Shown here one piece after another: positions 26,670 through 35,859 of a stretch of 64,000 nucleotides of DNA. Each line of letters begins with the position of its first letter. Within the stretch, counting starts at the first letter, position 1. The DNA lies in assembly GCF_030813055.1 (NCBI RefSeq), contig NZ_JAUSTW010000004.1, positions 248,001 to 312,000 of the forward strand, given 5' to 3'. The notes below the pieces were generated by a model. The model did not search any database and was not told the origin of the DNA. It saw nothing but the letters and a program-made list of their open reading frames with translations. The stretch comes from Neobacillus ginsengisoli (GTDB lineage: Bacteria > Bacillota > Bacilli > Bacillales_B > DSM-18226). A program made the translations under genes and the position numbers.

Positions 26670-26716
26670 ATCTTAGCATAGTTTTTGATTGTATTTCAAA
26701 ATTTTTTGATAGTTTG
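26670..26716 (-). promoter_or_regulatory. Candidate promoter/operator of MCP-2
   Basis: Minus strand TGCTAAGAT (26678-26670) as an extended -10, about 58 bp before the MCP-2 start, preceded by the same ATCAAAAA repeats as in the cheA promoter block. Confidence 0.58.
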
Positions 26717-26825
26717 TACTATTAATTAGTGCATTTTAATAAATCTTAACTGTCTTTTTGATGGAATTGATTGATTATCAAAAAAATCAGATAGAATACC
26801 TTTAATCATTTTCAAACAAAAAAAA

Positions 26826-26868
26826 CGAGAGTAAAAGGAAACAACCAAATTGTTCCTTACATCTCTCG
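26826..26868 (-). terminator. Terminator of fliM-fliY-cheY-yvyF
   Basis: Long stem (CGAGAG/CTCTCG at the base, AAGGAACAA/TTGTTTCCTT inside, one mispair) followed by TTTTTTTTG on the minus strand, just after yvyF. Confidence 0.9.
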
Positions 26869-26878
26869 CTCCTATTTC

Positions 26879-27283
26879 TTACAAATAGTTTTTTATATAG
26901 CCGCCCGTTTTCCCATTCCGTTCCTGATTGATTTCATTTTTTTCATTATTAATCTGAGAAGCCAGTTTATTTAGTGTCTCGATGCAGGTTGAGCATGTCC
27001 TTCCAGCTCGTATCATATTCCCGCATGTTTCGCAGGGGTAAGATAAGTTTGGTAAATCACTGACTAGAATACGGCCATCCCAGATAAATTGACGAATTTG
27101 AGCAACGGTAACTTTTGTGGCTTCATTTACTTCTTGAATCGTACTTCCAGGAAAGTCACGAAGGAAAGCTGCTGCCTTCAAAAAATCATCTTCTTGTTTC
27201 TGATAACATTCGTCACAAAAATTTCTGATGCGTAAGAATAGCTTTCCGCATCTGGAACAATTCCCTAATTTAGGAGTACCCAA
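26879..27283 (-). CDS. yvyF: YvyF-type flagellar-region zinc-finger protein
   Basis: 134-residue protein with two paired cysteine knuckles: C9-x2-C12 with C23-x2-C26, then CETC...CSTC (about residues 83-98). Between them is a helix-turn-helix-like segment (STIQEVNEATKVTVAQIRQF). This matches the YvyF/TIGR03826 family found beside flagellar genes in Firmicutes; function unknown, DNA or RNA binding possible. In B. subtilis it lies upstream of flgM; here it follows cheY. Confidence 0.85.
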   Translation of the reverse strand: MGTPKLGNCSRCGKLFLRIRNFCDECYQKQEDDFLKAAAFLRDFPGSTIQEVNEATKVTVAQIRQFIWDGRILVSDLPNLSYPCETCGNMIRAGRTCSTCIETLNKLASQINNEKNEINQERNGKTGGYIKNYL

Positions 27284-27342
27284 CCGTTTCCCTCCTTTAT
27301 TAGCTAAATTTTATAGTCTATTAATAAGATTAATCCGTATAT

Positions 27343-27705
27343 CTATATTCCCAAAACTTTTTTAATAGATTCCATAACTCGATCTGGTTGGAAAGGTTTC
27401 ACAACAAAATCTTTCGCACCCGCTTGAATCGCCTCTAATACCATTGGCTGCTGCCCCATTGCAGAACACATAATGATTTTAGCCTGGGGATGTATGGCTC
27501 TAATTTCCTTAACGGCCGAGATCCCATCCATTTCAGGCATAGTAATATCCATCGTCACTACATCGGGCTGTATTTCACGGTACTTTTCAATAGCATCGGC
27601 ACCATTCACGGCTTCACCAGCAACTTCAAGTCCATTTTTAGTCAAAATATCTTTTAACATCATTCGCATAAATGCTGCATCATCTACAATTAATACTTTA
27701 GCCAT
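27343..27705 (-). CDS. cheY: Chemotaxis response regulator CheY
   Basis: Single receiver domain, 120 aa. Acidic pair Asp8-Asp9, phospho-acceptor Asp53 (VVTMDITMPEMDG), Thr/Ser switch region and conserved Lys (FVVKPF). CheY~P binds FliM/FliY at the switch. Encoded just after fliY, the conserved fliM-fliY-cheY order. Confidence 0.97.
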   Translation of the reverse strand: MAKVLIVDDAAFMRMMLKDILTKNGLEVAGEAVNGADAIEKYREIQPDVVTMDITMPEMDGISAVKEIRAIHPQAKIIMCSAMGQQPMVLEAIQAGAKDFVVKPFQPDRVMESIKKVLGI

Positions 27706-27734
27706 ACGATTCTCCTCCTATATGCTGTTGAAAA

Positions 27735-28862
27735 TTATGTGGTCATTTTTGTTAATCGATCAATTTGGCTCATGATGTCTGTAATTCGAACACCAAAGTT
27801 TTCTTCAATTACGACCACTTCTCCTTTAGCTATCAGCTTGTGGTTAGCTAAAATATCCACTGGTTCACCCGCTAATTTTTCTAGTTGAATAACAGCACCT
27901 GGTCCTAATTCAAGGATATTTCGAATTTGCATTTCCGTACGACCGAGCTCTACGGAAATTTCCAACGGAATATCATATAACAGGTTAATATTACCTAGAC
28001 CTGTACTGACCACAGGAGGTTCAGTAAAAGTGGTATATTCGACCTTTTGGACATTGGCATTTGCCGAAGTATGTGTGGAACTTTGTTTATTTTCTTTTCC
28101 ATCAACCGGCGAAACTTGTACTGTTTGGGTAACAACTTTCTCCGTTGGCATTACCAAGAATTCCTTCGTTGCTGTCCCACTTGATGTTGAATTTCCTGTA
28201 AGCAGGGAATGAATCATTTCCTTACCAAAAGAAAGTGGAATAAACTGTTTCATATTTGAATCAATGAGGTTTCCTACCTTTAAACGGAATGACACACCGA
28301 TTATTATTTCGTCCTCGAGATCTTCCAATTTTTTTGGAGGAAATCCAAGAATGTCAATAGATGGCGGAGAAATGTCTACTTTTTGATTAAACATTGTCGA
28401 CATTGAAGTGGCCGCCGAGCCCATCATTTGATTCATGGCTTCTTGAACAGCGCTTAGGTGTAATTCCGATAATTCAGAGTCCAACTCAGTGCCATCACCG
28501 CCCATCATCAAATTAGCAATGATTTTAGCATCCACTTCTTTAATCATTAACAGGTTTTTCCCTCGGATACCTGTCGTATAATCTACGTGCACGGCTACAT
28601 GTTTTTCTTGTATCAATTCTTCCATTCGTTCCTGCTCAATTACTGATAGAGTCGGTGTCGTAATTTCCACCCGTTGGTTCAGCAGCGTAGAAAGAGCAGT
28701 AGTAGAACTTCCTAAAGAGATATTTCCAATCTCCCCTAATGCATCCTGTTCTATAGAGCTCAAAAAATCATCGATATCTAAAGTGCGTTTTACTTCTGCT
28801 TGATTGAACAGTGCGTTGATCTCTTCTTGAGAAAGTGAACCCTCACTCATTTTATAGTTCAT
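27735..28862 (-). CDS. fliY: Flagellar switch protein and CheY-P phosphatase FliY
   Basis: 375 aa: N-terminal CheY-P-binding peptide (SLSQEEINALFNQ), a CheC-like middle and a C-terminal FliN/SpoA domain (IPLEISVELGRTEMQIRNIL). Both CheC-type active sites fit [D/S]-x3-E-x2-N-x22-P: DALGEIGN with its Pro, and SAVQEAMN with its Pro, so dephosphorylation of CheY~P is expected. No CheC, CheD or CheV is in the window, so FliY may be the main phosphatase. It overlaps the fliM stop. Confidence 0.95.
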   Translation of the reverse strand: MNYKMSEGSLSQEEINALFNQAEVKRTLDIDDFLSSIEQDALGEIGNISLGSSTTALSTLLNQRVEITTPTLSVIEQERMEELIQEKHVAVHVDYTTGIRGKNLLMIKEVDAKIIANLMMGGDGTELDSELSELHLSAVQEAMNQMMGSAATSMSTMFNQKVDISPPSIDILGFPPKKLEDLEDEIIIGVSFRLKVGNLIDSNMKQFIPLSFGKEMIHSLLTGNSTSSGTATKEFLVMPTEKVVTQTVQVSPVDGKENKQSSTHTSANANVQKVEYTTFTEPPVVSTGLGNINLLYDIPLEISVELGRTEMQIRNILELGPGAVIQLEKLAGEPVDILANHKLIAKGEVVVIEENFGVRITDIMSQIDRLTKMTT

Positions 28863-29826
28863 CTCCTTCGGTGTGGATTACTTGGTCAATTTGGACTGCA
28901 TAACGTCCTTTTTGAAGACCCGGGTTTCCAAGAAACCTTGTCAATTGCCCTATTTTTACCTCTAGTTTACCTGTTTCAATTCCAATGACATCTCCTATTT
29001 GCAGGTTCAGAAGATCAGAAACGGGTAAGGTAGCCCTACCTAATTCCGCAATCACAGGAATATGGACAGTATCCAGATTGTGTTTTAAATGATCCTGTTG
29101 AGGGATGTTACTTTTCGTCATAGCAGAAAGCCATTGATGTGTAGATAATTTAGGCATTACTGGTTCCACGATTAAATGTGGCAGACAAAGTGTCATCGTT
29201 CCCGTAACCTCTCCGATAGTTGTACGGAGTACAATGACAATAACAGTGTCATTTTGGGGGGCAATTTGAATAAATTGTGGATTAGATTCGATTGCTTCCC
29301 ATTTCACTTTAATATTTTCAATGTTCTTCCATGCATCTTGATACATGTCAAATGCGCGGGTAAACACCTTTTGCATTAGCACTGTTTCAATTTCCGTCAG
29401 TGTTCCGTTACGTGCTGACGGATCCCCTTGCCCTCCTAATAAACGTTCAATGACTGCGTATGCCACTTGGGGATTAATTTCCATGACCATTTTTCCATCC
29501 ATCGGTTTAACCTCAAAGACGTTCAAAATTGTTCGCGAGGGGATTGACGCGATAAATTCATGGTAGGTAACTTGATCTACCAAATCGATATCAATTTGAA
29601 CGAACGTTCTAAGTTGCGCTGAAAGATAGGAAGTCATAAGCCGAGTAAAATTTTCATGAATTCTGGTGATACTGCGTAATTGTTCCTTGGAATACCGCAT
29701 CGCCCGTTTGAAATCATATACTTTTACTTTTTCCTGCTTCTCCACTACATCGGCTGCTTGCAGTTCACCGTTATTTAAGGCTGATAAAAGGGCATCGATT
29801 TCTTGTTGAGATAATACATCTGCCAA
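28852..29826 (-). CDS. fliM: Flagellar motor switch protein FliM
   Basis: 324 aa. N-terminal CheY-binding peptide (VLSQQEIDALLSAL), the CheC-like middle domain and a C-terminal SpoA domain (HIPVIAELGRATLPVSDLLN). Length typical. Overlaps fliY by 11 bp, which implies translational coupling. First gene of fliM-fliY-cheY-yvyF. Confidence 0.96.
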   Translation of the reverse strand: MADVLSQQEIDALLSALNNGELQAADVVEKQEKVKVYDFKRAMRYSKEQLRSITRIHENFTRLMTSYLSAQLRTFVQIDIDLVDQVTYHEFIASIPSRTILNVFEVKPMDGKMVMEINPQVAYAVIERLLGGQGDPSARNGTLTEIETVLMQKVFTRAFDMYQDAWKNIENIKVKWEAIESNPQFIQIAPQNDTVIVIVLRTTIGEVTGTMTLCLPHLIVEPVMPKLSTHQWLSAMTKSNIPQQDHLKHNLDTVHIPVIAELGRATLPVSDLLNLQIGDVIGIETGKLEVKIGQLTRFLGNPGLQKGRYAVQIDQVIHTEGDEL

Positions 29827-29966
29827 TTGAAATCCCCCTAATTCTTCCTTTTTTTATTGAATCATGTAACTTTTCAAATAAAGTTGCACCAATACCGTTA
29901 TAAGGATTTAAACGTTTCTCTCGCTTTTACGAAGTGGTTGAGACTAATTATCAAAATATAGCTTTA

Positions 29967-30875
29967 CTATCTTTTCAAATTGACAATCTCATCTAAAATT
30001 GAATCAGATGTTGTGATCGTTTTCGCATTTGCCTGGAAACCACGCTGTGCCACAATCATTTCGGTAAATTCATCAGTTAAATCAACATTCGACATTTCAA
30101 GAACACCCGTGTCAATTTGACCTCCCTTGTTATCTAGTATGCGTCCAGTATTAGCAAGTCCAGAGTTTCCAGTTTCCTCAAACAAGGTATTTCCTACCTT
30201 TTTTAATCCACCTGGATTAGGTACGACGGAGGTAGCCAAAGAAATGTTTTCATTTTGATTCGCGGTCGTCGAATTGTTCAGATAATATTGGTTGGTAGTA
30301 AGATCCATTGCTAATTTTCCGCTTTTTCCATCTTCACGGACCACATTAATATAACCATTTGAGTCGATTGAATAGGAGGTGAATTTCTGATTACTCTTTT
30401 GGTCATCTGATATAGTAATCGGAATCTGATGTTGTACGCCATTGTTATCCACTGCAACTCCAGCAACATAATATCCATTGGAGTTGACTAGACTCCCATT
30501 TGCATCAAGCGTGAAATTACCAGCTCTTGTCAAGTAGCTTACACCTCCGCCAGTTTGTGGAGTCACGACAAAAAATGCATCTCCATCAATGGCTAAATCC
30601 GTCCCTACATTGGTTGTCATTGGACTGCCTGGGGTATGTATCGTATCAATGGAAGCTACTTTTGATCCAAGACCAATTTGCTTAGAATTCACACCTCCGC
30701 TTATACTAGTTGGTGCGGTTGCACCTGAGATATTTTGATTGATAATATCTTGGAACATGACACGGCTTTTCTTGAATCCTACTGTATTGACATTAGCAAT
30801 ATTATTTCCGATGACATCAAGTTTCGTTTGAAACCCCTTCATTCCTGAAACCCCTGAGTAAAGAGACTTTAACAT
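29967..30875 (-). CDS. flgE: Flagellar hook protein FlgE
   Basis: 302 aa from ATG 30875 (AAGGAGG nine bases upstream). N-terminus MLKSLYSGVSGMKGFQTKLD with NNIANVNTVGFKKSR; C-terminus GVLEMSNVDLTDEFTEMIVA and RGFQANAKTITTSD. The Bacillus hook protein is this short form. Follows flgD, its assembly cap, in the standard order. Confidence 0.93.
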   Translation of the reverse strand: MLKSLYSGVSGMKGFQTKLDVIGNNIANVNTVGFKKSRVMFQDIINQNISGATAPTSISGGVNSKQIGLGSKVASIDTIHTPGSPMTTNVGTDLAIDGDAFFVVTPQTGGGVSYLTRAGNFTLDANGSLVNSNGYYVAGVAVDNNGVQHQIPITISDDQKSNQKFTSYSIDSNGYINVVREDGKSGKLAMDLTTNQYYLNNSTTANQNENISLATSVVPNPGGLKKVGNTLFEETGNSGLANTGRILDNKGGQIDTGVLEMSNVDLTDEFTEMIVAQRGFQANAKTITTSDSILDEIVNLKR

Positions 30876-30923
30876 CTTTGAGTTCCTCCTTATTTTCATG
30901 TCTATTTGATTGAGTTAGTTTAA

Positions 30924-31352
30924 TTATGGTGTAGTTTGCTTAATTTCGGTAACTTGTTCCATTGGGACTTTATCATCCCCAACCATATAAAAATAATTTC
31001 CATCCTGAGAAGAAACACCATTTACCACACCTGTTTCTGGGGATATCGCTCCTTCTGGTGTCCAGCTAATCTCTTTTCCAATCGAACCAGCATACTGACT
31101 CATTTGAAGGTTAGCAAATTTATCAAATGAATTATTTAGATTCGTCATTTGTTCTAACGAACTAAAAGTAGCCATCTGCGCAATAAAGTCTTTATCCTGA
31201 AGAGGACTAGAGGGATCTTGGTGTGACAATTGTGTCGTCAGAATTCGAAGAAAATCATCTTTTCCAAGAATGTTTTTTTGTACAGAAGTCTTACTATTTT
31301 TATAGGTTGAGTTATTTGCAGAAACATTGTTTACATCCACCCAATTACTCAT
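30924..31352 (-). CDS. flgD: Flagellar hook capping protein FlgD
   Basis: 142 aa hook scaffold. The N-terminal signature LGKDDFLRILTTQLSHQDPS and SPLQDKDFIAQMATFSSLEQ is clear; the C-terminal part is short, as in Bacillus FlgD. Encoded between fliK and flgE. Confidence 0.94.
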   Translation of the reverse strand: MSNWVDVNNVSANNSTYKNSKTSVQKNILGKDDFLRILTTQLSHQDPSSPLQDKDFIAQMATFSSLEQMTNLNNSFDKFANLQMSQYAGSIGKEISWTPEGAISPETGVVNGVSSQDGNYFYMVGDDKVPMEQVTEIKQTTP

Positions 31353-31368
31353 TTACCTCAGTTCCTTT

Positions 31369-32754
31369 CTATGCAGTGAAATCGATACTTGATGTTGTCT
31401 TAGAAGTGGTTCCGTATGTATTTGCTAACTGCTCTATCTCTATGTCATTTTGATCAGACTCATTCTGTTTTTTTGATAGATTCTGAGCTGAAGAAAAGGG
31501 TCGTTGTTCATAGGAGGAACTGGATCCACCACCATTTGAAAATGACAAACTTGCTGGATTGGAATCCACAGATACTGGCGTTTGCTGTACTATATCTAGC
31601 TCTTGAACTATTAAACCATGCTGTTGAAGTGAATGCTTCAACTGCTGAAGCTGGCCTTCTAACGCATCTTTTGCCATTGAAGTTGCCGTCACAATTTGTG
31701 CTGATATGAATCCTTCCAGGGAAGTAATTTTGATTTCAACTTTGCCCAAATGTTCCGGATTTAAAAAGAATCTGGCCTCGGCTTCTCCTGATTGATGATT
31801 TGTCATCATTATATTGCGGCCGATCCACTCTCTCATTTCTGGAACAAATTCAGAAATTGAAAGGACGGGTGGCAATTGTCCTGCCTCTAAATCATTTGAT
31901 CCGTTAGATGATTGCATGTGGTGATTAACGATATTTATCATCCCATTGGATGTTGTTTGATCAATCACCTTTTGTGAAAATGGAACTCGTTCCACCCCTG
32001 CTCCTTCGCGTATACTCGTTGCCGGATTGGGTTGGACCATAAAAACAACTTGAGATTTGTCCATACTTAATAGAGGTTTCGATCCAAGACTACCAACTTG
32101 CGTTTTTCCTTTTGATAAATCCTGATTTTCATTTTTTTGTTTTTCAACCATTGTTCTATCACTAAGATTTTTTTCCATTTTTAGTTCATTAAAAATTATT
32201 TGAATTTTATCTTTAATATCATTGGGAACTTCAAATGACTTTTGTTCTCCATTTGACTCTAAATCACCGATTAACTTTGCTAACCCATCCAATAACTGAT
32301 TTTGGTCTCCAGTTATTGATTGTTGAATTCCTTGTGCTGTTTGTAGCCACTTGGTCAATTCCTTGCTTATGTTTATTGAAGTCTTTTGAAGTTGTGGATT
32401 TATGAAATTAGACATAATTGGTTGTGTAGACCCTCCTCCTGAAGAAGGGTTTACTGTTAAATGTTCTGTTTGTTGAATTCCTGAAAACCATGAGGACAGA
32501 ATAGAGTTTAACTGTGACAAGTCTACTGGTGTCGGATCTGGTTGGTCATTGTCCATCTTTTCGGACATCTTTTTCAATGATGTCACATTTGTCTGCCCGT
32601 CTGATTCCGAAGATTGACCTAATAAATTAACTATCGCTAATAATTGATTAGTGAAATTAACTGATGGTTCGGTTTGTGATGAGGCTGACATCTTCTTTTC
32701 TCTGTCCGAGAAAGTTTTTTGATTTATTTTGATATCAATTCGTGTGACATCCAA
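31369..32754 (-). CDS. fliK: Flagellar hook-length control protein FliK
   Basis: 461 aa from a TTG at 32754 (GGGGG seven bases upstream). The N-terminal two thirds is Gln/Ser/Asn-rich and low in structure; the C-terminal domain carries the FliK signature (ARFFLNPEHLGKVEIKITSL, then AKDALEGQLQQLKHSLQQHG). It measures hook length and switches export specificity. First in fliK-flgD-flgE. The start codon is uncertain; the longer frame reaches 32799. Confidence 0.88.
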   Translation of the reverse strand: MDVTRIDIKINQKTFSDREKKMSASSQTEPSVNFTNQLLAIVNLLGQSSESDGQTNVTSLKKMSEKMDNDQPDPTPVDLSQLNSILSSWFSGIQQTEHLTVNPSSGGGSTQPIMSNFINPQLQKTSINISKELTKWLQTAQGIQQSITGDQNQLLDGLAKLIGDLESNGEQKSFEVPNDIKDKIQIIFNELKMEKNLSDRTMVEKQKNENQDLSKGKTQVGSLGSKPLLSMDKSQVVFMVQPNPATSIREGAGVERVPFSQKVIDQTTSNGMINIVNHHMQSSNGSNDLEAGQLPPVLSISEFVPEMREWIGRNIMMTNHQSGEAEARFFLNPEHLGKVEIKITSLEGFISAQIVTATSMAKDALEGQLQQLKHSLQQHGLIVQELDIVQQTPVSVDSNPASLSFSNGGGSSSSYEQRPFSSAQNLSKKQNESDQNDIEIEQLANTYGTTSKTTSSIDFTA

Positions 32755-32899
32755 ACAGCTTCCCCCTCTCATTTGGAAACTATCACAATTACTATACATT
32801 ATAACTCATGCACCTGTTTTCGTCATGAGATTTTTTGATTACAAACAAAATTTTATTTCGATTTTCCGGATAATATTTTGATAGTTTTTGCTACATCAT

Positions 32900-33934
32900 T
32901 TATATAAAAGACATGATTTTCTGATACATTTGTGAAAGCTCAAATTGTCCATCTGCATATCCAGCTTCCATAACCGCTTTTGGCATTCCATAGACAATAC
33001 AGGATTTCTCCGCTTCAACCAATACACTTCCCCGGTATTTTTTCACTGACCCACACCCTTGCATCCCATCTACCCCCATACCTGTTAAAATTACAGATAA
33101 AAGCCTGTCTGTAAAGATTGGTGCAGCAGAATGGAGCGATATATCTATGGAAGGCCTATATAAAGCTTGGGCCGAATTATCGATATCAACTTTGAAAATC
33201 ACATCACCCTCTTGGTCTTTTTCAAACGTTGTTTGATATCCAGAAGGAGCGATATAAATTGTCCCAGCCTTCACTTTTTGACCATTTTGGGCTTCTTTTA
33301 CTTTCAATTGACACAAGGTATCAAACCGTTCTGCCAAAGGCTTAGTAAATCCAGGCGGCATATGTTGAGCAACGACAATAGGCAATGGTAAATCCATAGG
33401 GAATCGCGGCAATATTGCTTGTAGGGCTGACGGACCGCCTGTTGAACATCCTATGAAAATAAGATCGGCATGACTGTAATTGCAGCTTATTTTTTTTTCA
33501 GGAGTGTACTCTACTGGATAGGTGCATGGAATTTTAGCTTCCACACTACTCTTTAACCGATGTAAAAATTCTTGAGTTTGATCTGAACTTACTTGATTCC
33601 TAATTAAATTTTCTTTTAAAAAGAAATCAACAGCACCGTACTGAAGAGACTGAAAGGATTCCTCAGCACCTTCCCGAGTATGGGAGCTTAACATTACCAC
33701 AGGCACTGGTGAAAGTTTCATAATTTCTTCCAATGCTCTCAGACCATTCATTTCGGGCATTTCCACATCCATTGTAACTAGATCAGGTTGAAGTCTTTGA
33801 ACCTTTTCAACAGCTTCAATGCCATTCCTTGCGATACCAACTACATATAACTGTGGGTCATTTTCCAGTATTAAGCTAATTGCCCTCCTCATAAAGGCGG
33901 AGTCATCAACCACTAATACACCGTACTGTTTCAT
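32900..33934 (-). CDS. cheB: Chemotaxis protein-glutamate methylesterase CheB
   Basis: 344 aa. Receiver domain with Asp10-Asp11 and phospho-acceptor Asp56 (TMDVEMPEMNG), then the methylesterase domain with the nucleophile in GCSTGGPSA, histidine in VAQHMPPGF and aspartate in GMGVDGMQG. Removes receptor methyl groups for adaptation. Overlaps cheR by 29 bp. Confidence 0.97.
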   Translation of the reverse strand: MKQYGVLVVDDSAFMRRAISLILENDPQLYVVGIARNGIEAVEKVQRLQPDLVTMDVEMPEMNGLRALEEIMKLSPVPVVMLSSHTREGAEESFQSLQYGAVDFFLKENLIRNQVSSDQTQEFLHRLKSSVEAKIPCTYPVEYTPEKKISCNYSHADLIFIGCSTGGPSALQAILPRFPMDLPLPIVVAQHMPPGFTKPLAERFDTLCQLKVKEAQNGQKVKAGTIYIAPSGYQTTFEKDQEGDVIFKVDIDNSAQALYRPSIDISLHSAAPIFTDRLLSVILTGMGVDGMQGCGSVKKYRGSVLVEAEKSCIVYGMPKAVMEAGYADGQFELSQMYQKIMSFI

Positions 33935-34754
33935 CCTTATCTGGTTCCTTTCGATAGTAAAAAGTCTTTCCTGAGTCCACTTTTTGAAACCCTAAAGCCA
34001 TATCAGTAATAGATTCAGCATGACCAAGAAACAAGAAGCCGCCAGGTGTTAAATTCCGATGTAAATGATGGATTACCTTTTTGGTCGTATCCTGATCAAA
34101 ATAGATCAAAACATTTCTACAGAAAATTACGTCAACCTTACCAATTTGTTCTACCGTTTCATGATTTAAAAGGTTCAAATGCTGAAACTGTACCATTTTT
34201 TTAGTTGTATGATTGATTTGGTAACCACCATTTTGGTCTGAGAAATATTTCTTCAAAAGGTTTTCAGGGATTCTCCGAAATGCAAACGATCCATGATGGT
34301 ACCAGCCATTTTTGGCTTTTTGGAGAACCTTTTTATTTATATCCGTTGCAATGATCTCGACTGAACCTGGTGGAAATACCCCTGTTTCTTGTATCAGCAT
34401 TGCCAGTGTATAAGGTTCCTCTCCAGTCGAACAGGCTGCACTCCAAATCCGTAGAGGACGATCACTTTTTTTCTCTTTTATCTTGGGCAGGACAAGCGAA
34501 CAACACTCATTTAATTGGTTTTCCTCCCGATAAAAATACGTTTCATTAATCGTTAATAACTCTACAAGAACCTCCCATTCCAGAGGCTTCATATTCAAGT
34601 ATCTGCAATATTCCCAATACGTGAGACCGAGTTCGGTAAGCCGTTTTGAAATTTTTTCTTTTAACATTGGAAGTCGATCAGTGTAACTCAGTCCGCAATA
34701 ATCATGAATAATTTGGCTTAATTTTACTAGTCCGTTTTCTTGCAAGATCATCAC
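33906..34754 (-). CDS. cheR: Chemotaxis protein methyltransferase CheR
   Basis: 282 aa SAM-dependent receptor methyltransferase. SAM site: WSAACSTGEEPYTLAM, IIATDINKKVL and VIFCRNVLIYFD. Partner of CheB encoded next. The start is not certain: GTG 34754, ATG 34751 or a TTG three codons in, the last having the best AAAGGTG spacing. Divergent from motA across a 307-bp region. Confidence 0.95.
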   Translation of the reverse strand: MMILQENGLVKLSQIIHDYCGLSYTDRLPMLKEKISKRLTELGLTYWEYCRYLNMKPLEWEVLVELLTINETYFYREENQLNECCSLVLPKIKEKKSDRPLRIWSAACSTGEEPYTLAMLIQETGVFPPGSVEIIATDINKKVLQKAKNGWYHHGSFAFRRIPENLLKKYFSDQNGGYQINHTTKKMVQFQHLNLLNHETVEQIGKVDVIFCRNVLIYFDQDTTKKVIHHLHRNLTPGGFLFLGHAESITDMALGFQKVDSGKTFYYRKEPDKDETVRCISG

Positions 34755-35061
34755 CTTTTATCTCATCTCCGCTTCTTAACAAAACTTGTCCTAATTTTAT
34801 AGCTGGCAGTTTCTAAATTATTTGTTTTTTATTTATCGCATCCCTTCAAACGTACATTCATTTTTTTGTTTTAGTGGAAATATCCAAAATAAGGTTAGGA
34901 TCGTTCTCTTTTGTATAAAACTACTGGATAATTAGATTCAGGTCAAACAAAAATTAATCATTTTTTGAATCAAAAATTATCAAAAAAACTTTATTGTTCA
35001 TTTCTACTGTTTAACGTACAATGAATTTATAAAACTATTTTTTGATTATAAGGAGAAAAAG
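34755..35061. other. Divergent control region between cheR and motA
   Basis: Holds the motA promoter on the plus strand. The cheR promoter on the minus strand was not resolved; a GCGATAA at about 34835 lacks a matching SigD -35. Several TTTTTGAT/ATCAAAAA repeats lie at about 34965-35045. Confidence 0.5.
34994..35022 (+). promoter_or_regulatory. SigA-type promoter of motA-motB
   Basis: TTGTTC, 17-bp spacer, TACAAT; the start would be near 35029, about 33 bp before the motA ATG. No SigD element was found for the stator genes. Confidence 0.6.
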
Positions 35062-35859
35062 ATGTCTAGTATTTTTGGAATATTGTTAGCACTCCTAGCG
35101 ATAGGTATTGGGATGGTTTTAAAAGGGGCTTCTTTATCTGCATTAATCAATCCAGCTGCATATCTGATTATATTTGGAGGTACAGCAGCAGCAATTTTGA
35201 TCGCCTTCCCATTTAGTGAAATTAAAAAGATTCATATTCTACTAAAAATTGCCTTGTTTGAACCAAAATTACCTTCTAAAGCTGAACAAATTTCCAGTTT
35301 AGTATTATGTGCAGAGATTTCAAGAAAAGAAGGAATTCTTGCACTTGAGGAATTTGCAGTTGATACAAAGGATCTTTTCTTCAAAAATGGACTTGAAATG
35401 ATCATTGATGGGCATGACATTGAGTTCGTCGAAGAAGTACTATTAGACGAGGTCGCTGCGATTGATAAACGCCATAAAACAGGGGCACTTATTTTTACAC
35501 AAGCAGGAACATACGCTCCAACTTTGGGTGTCCTTGGTGCTGTAATCGGCCTTATAGCCTCACTTGGAAATTTAAATAATGTCGAAAAACTTGGACATTC
35601 AATTTCAGCTGCATTTATTGCTACCCTGCTGGGGATCTTTTCTGGATATGTATTGTGGCATCCAATAGCCAATAAATTAAAACGAATTTCTAAGAAAGAA
35701 CAGGAATTGAAGCTTCTTACGATTGATGGATTACTCGGAGTCTATCAAGGGCTTTCTCCTAGCGCACTAGAAAAGAAATTATCAGTCTACATTGCACCTT
35801 CAGATCGTAAAAAGTTTGAGAAAAAAACAGAGGACAAAGTTCATGAGAAATCAGCGTAA
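35062..35859 (+). CDS. motA: Flagellar motor stator protein MotA
   Basis: 265 aa proton-channel subunit with four membrane segments (two N-terminal at about 5-50, two near 150-205: GVLGAVIGLIASL, then AAFIATLLGIFSGYVL) and the charged cytoplasmic loop (RKEGILALEE) that touches FliG. Ribosome site AAGGAG. Overlaps motB by 17 bp. Confidence 0.96.
   Translation: MSSIFGILLALLAIGIGMVLKGASLSALINPAAYLIIFGGTAAAILIAFPFSEIKKIHILLKIALFEPKLPSKAEQISSLVLCAEISRKEGILALEEFAVDTKDLFFKNGLEMIIDGHDIEFVEEVLLDEVAAIDKRHKTGALIFTQAGTYAPTLGVLGAVIGLIASLGNLNNVEKLGHSISAAFIATLLGIFSGYVLWHPIANKLKRISKKEQELKLLTIDGLLGVYQGLSPSALEKKLSVYIAPSDRKKFEKKTEDKVHEKSA

Noticed and set aside
34825..34845. GCGATAA as a SigD promoter for cheR
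   Set aside because: No TAAA at the 15-bp spacing upstream.
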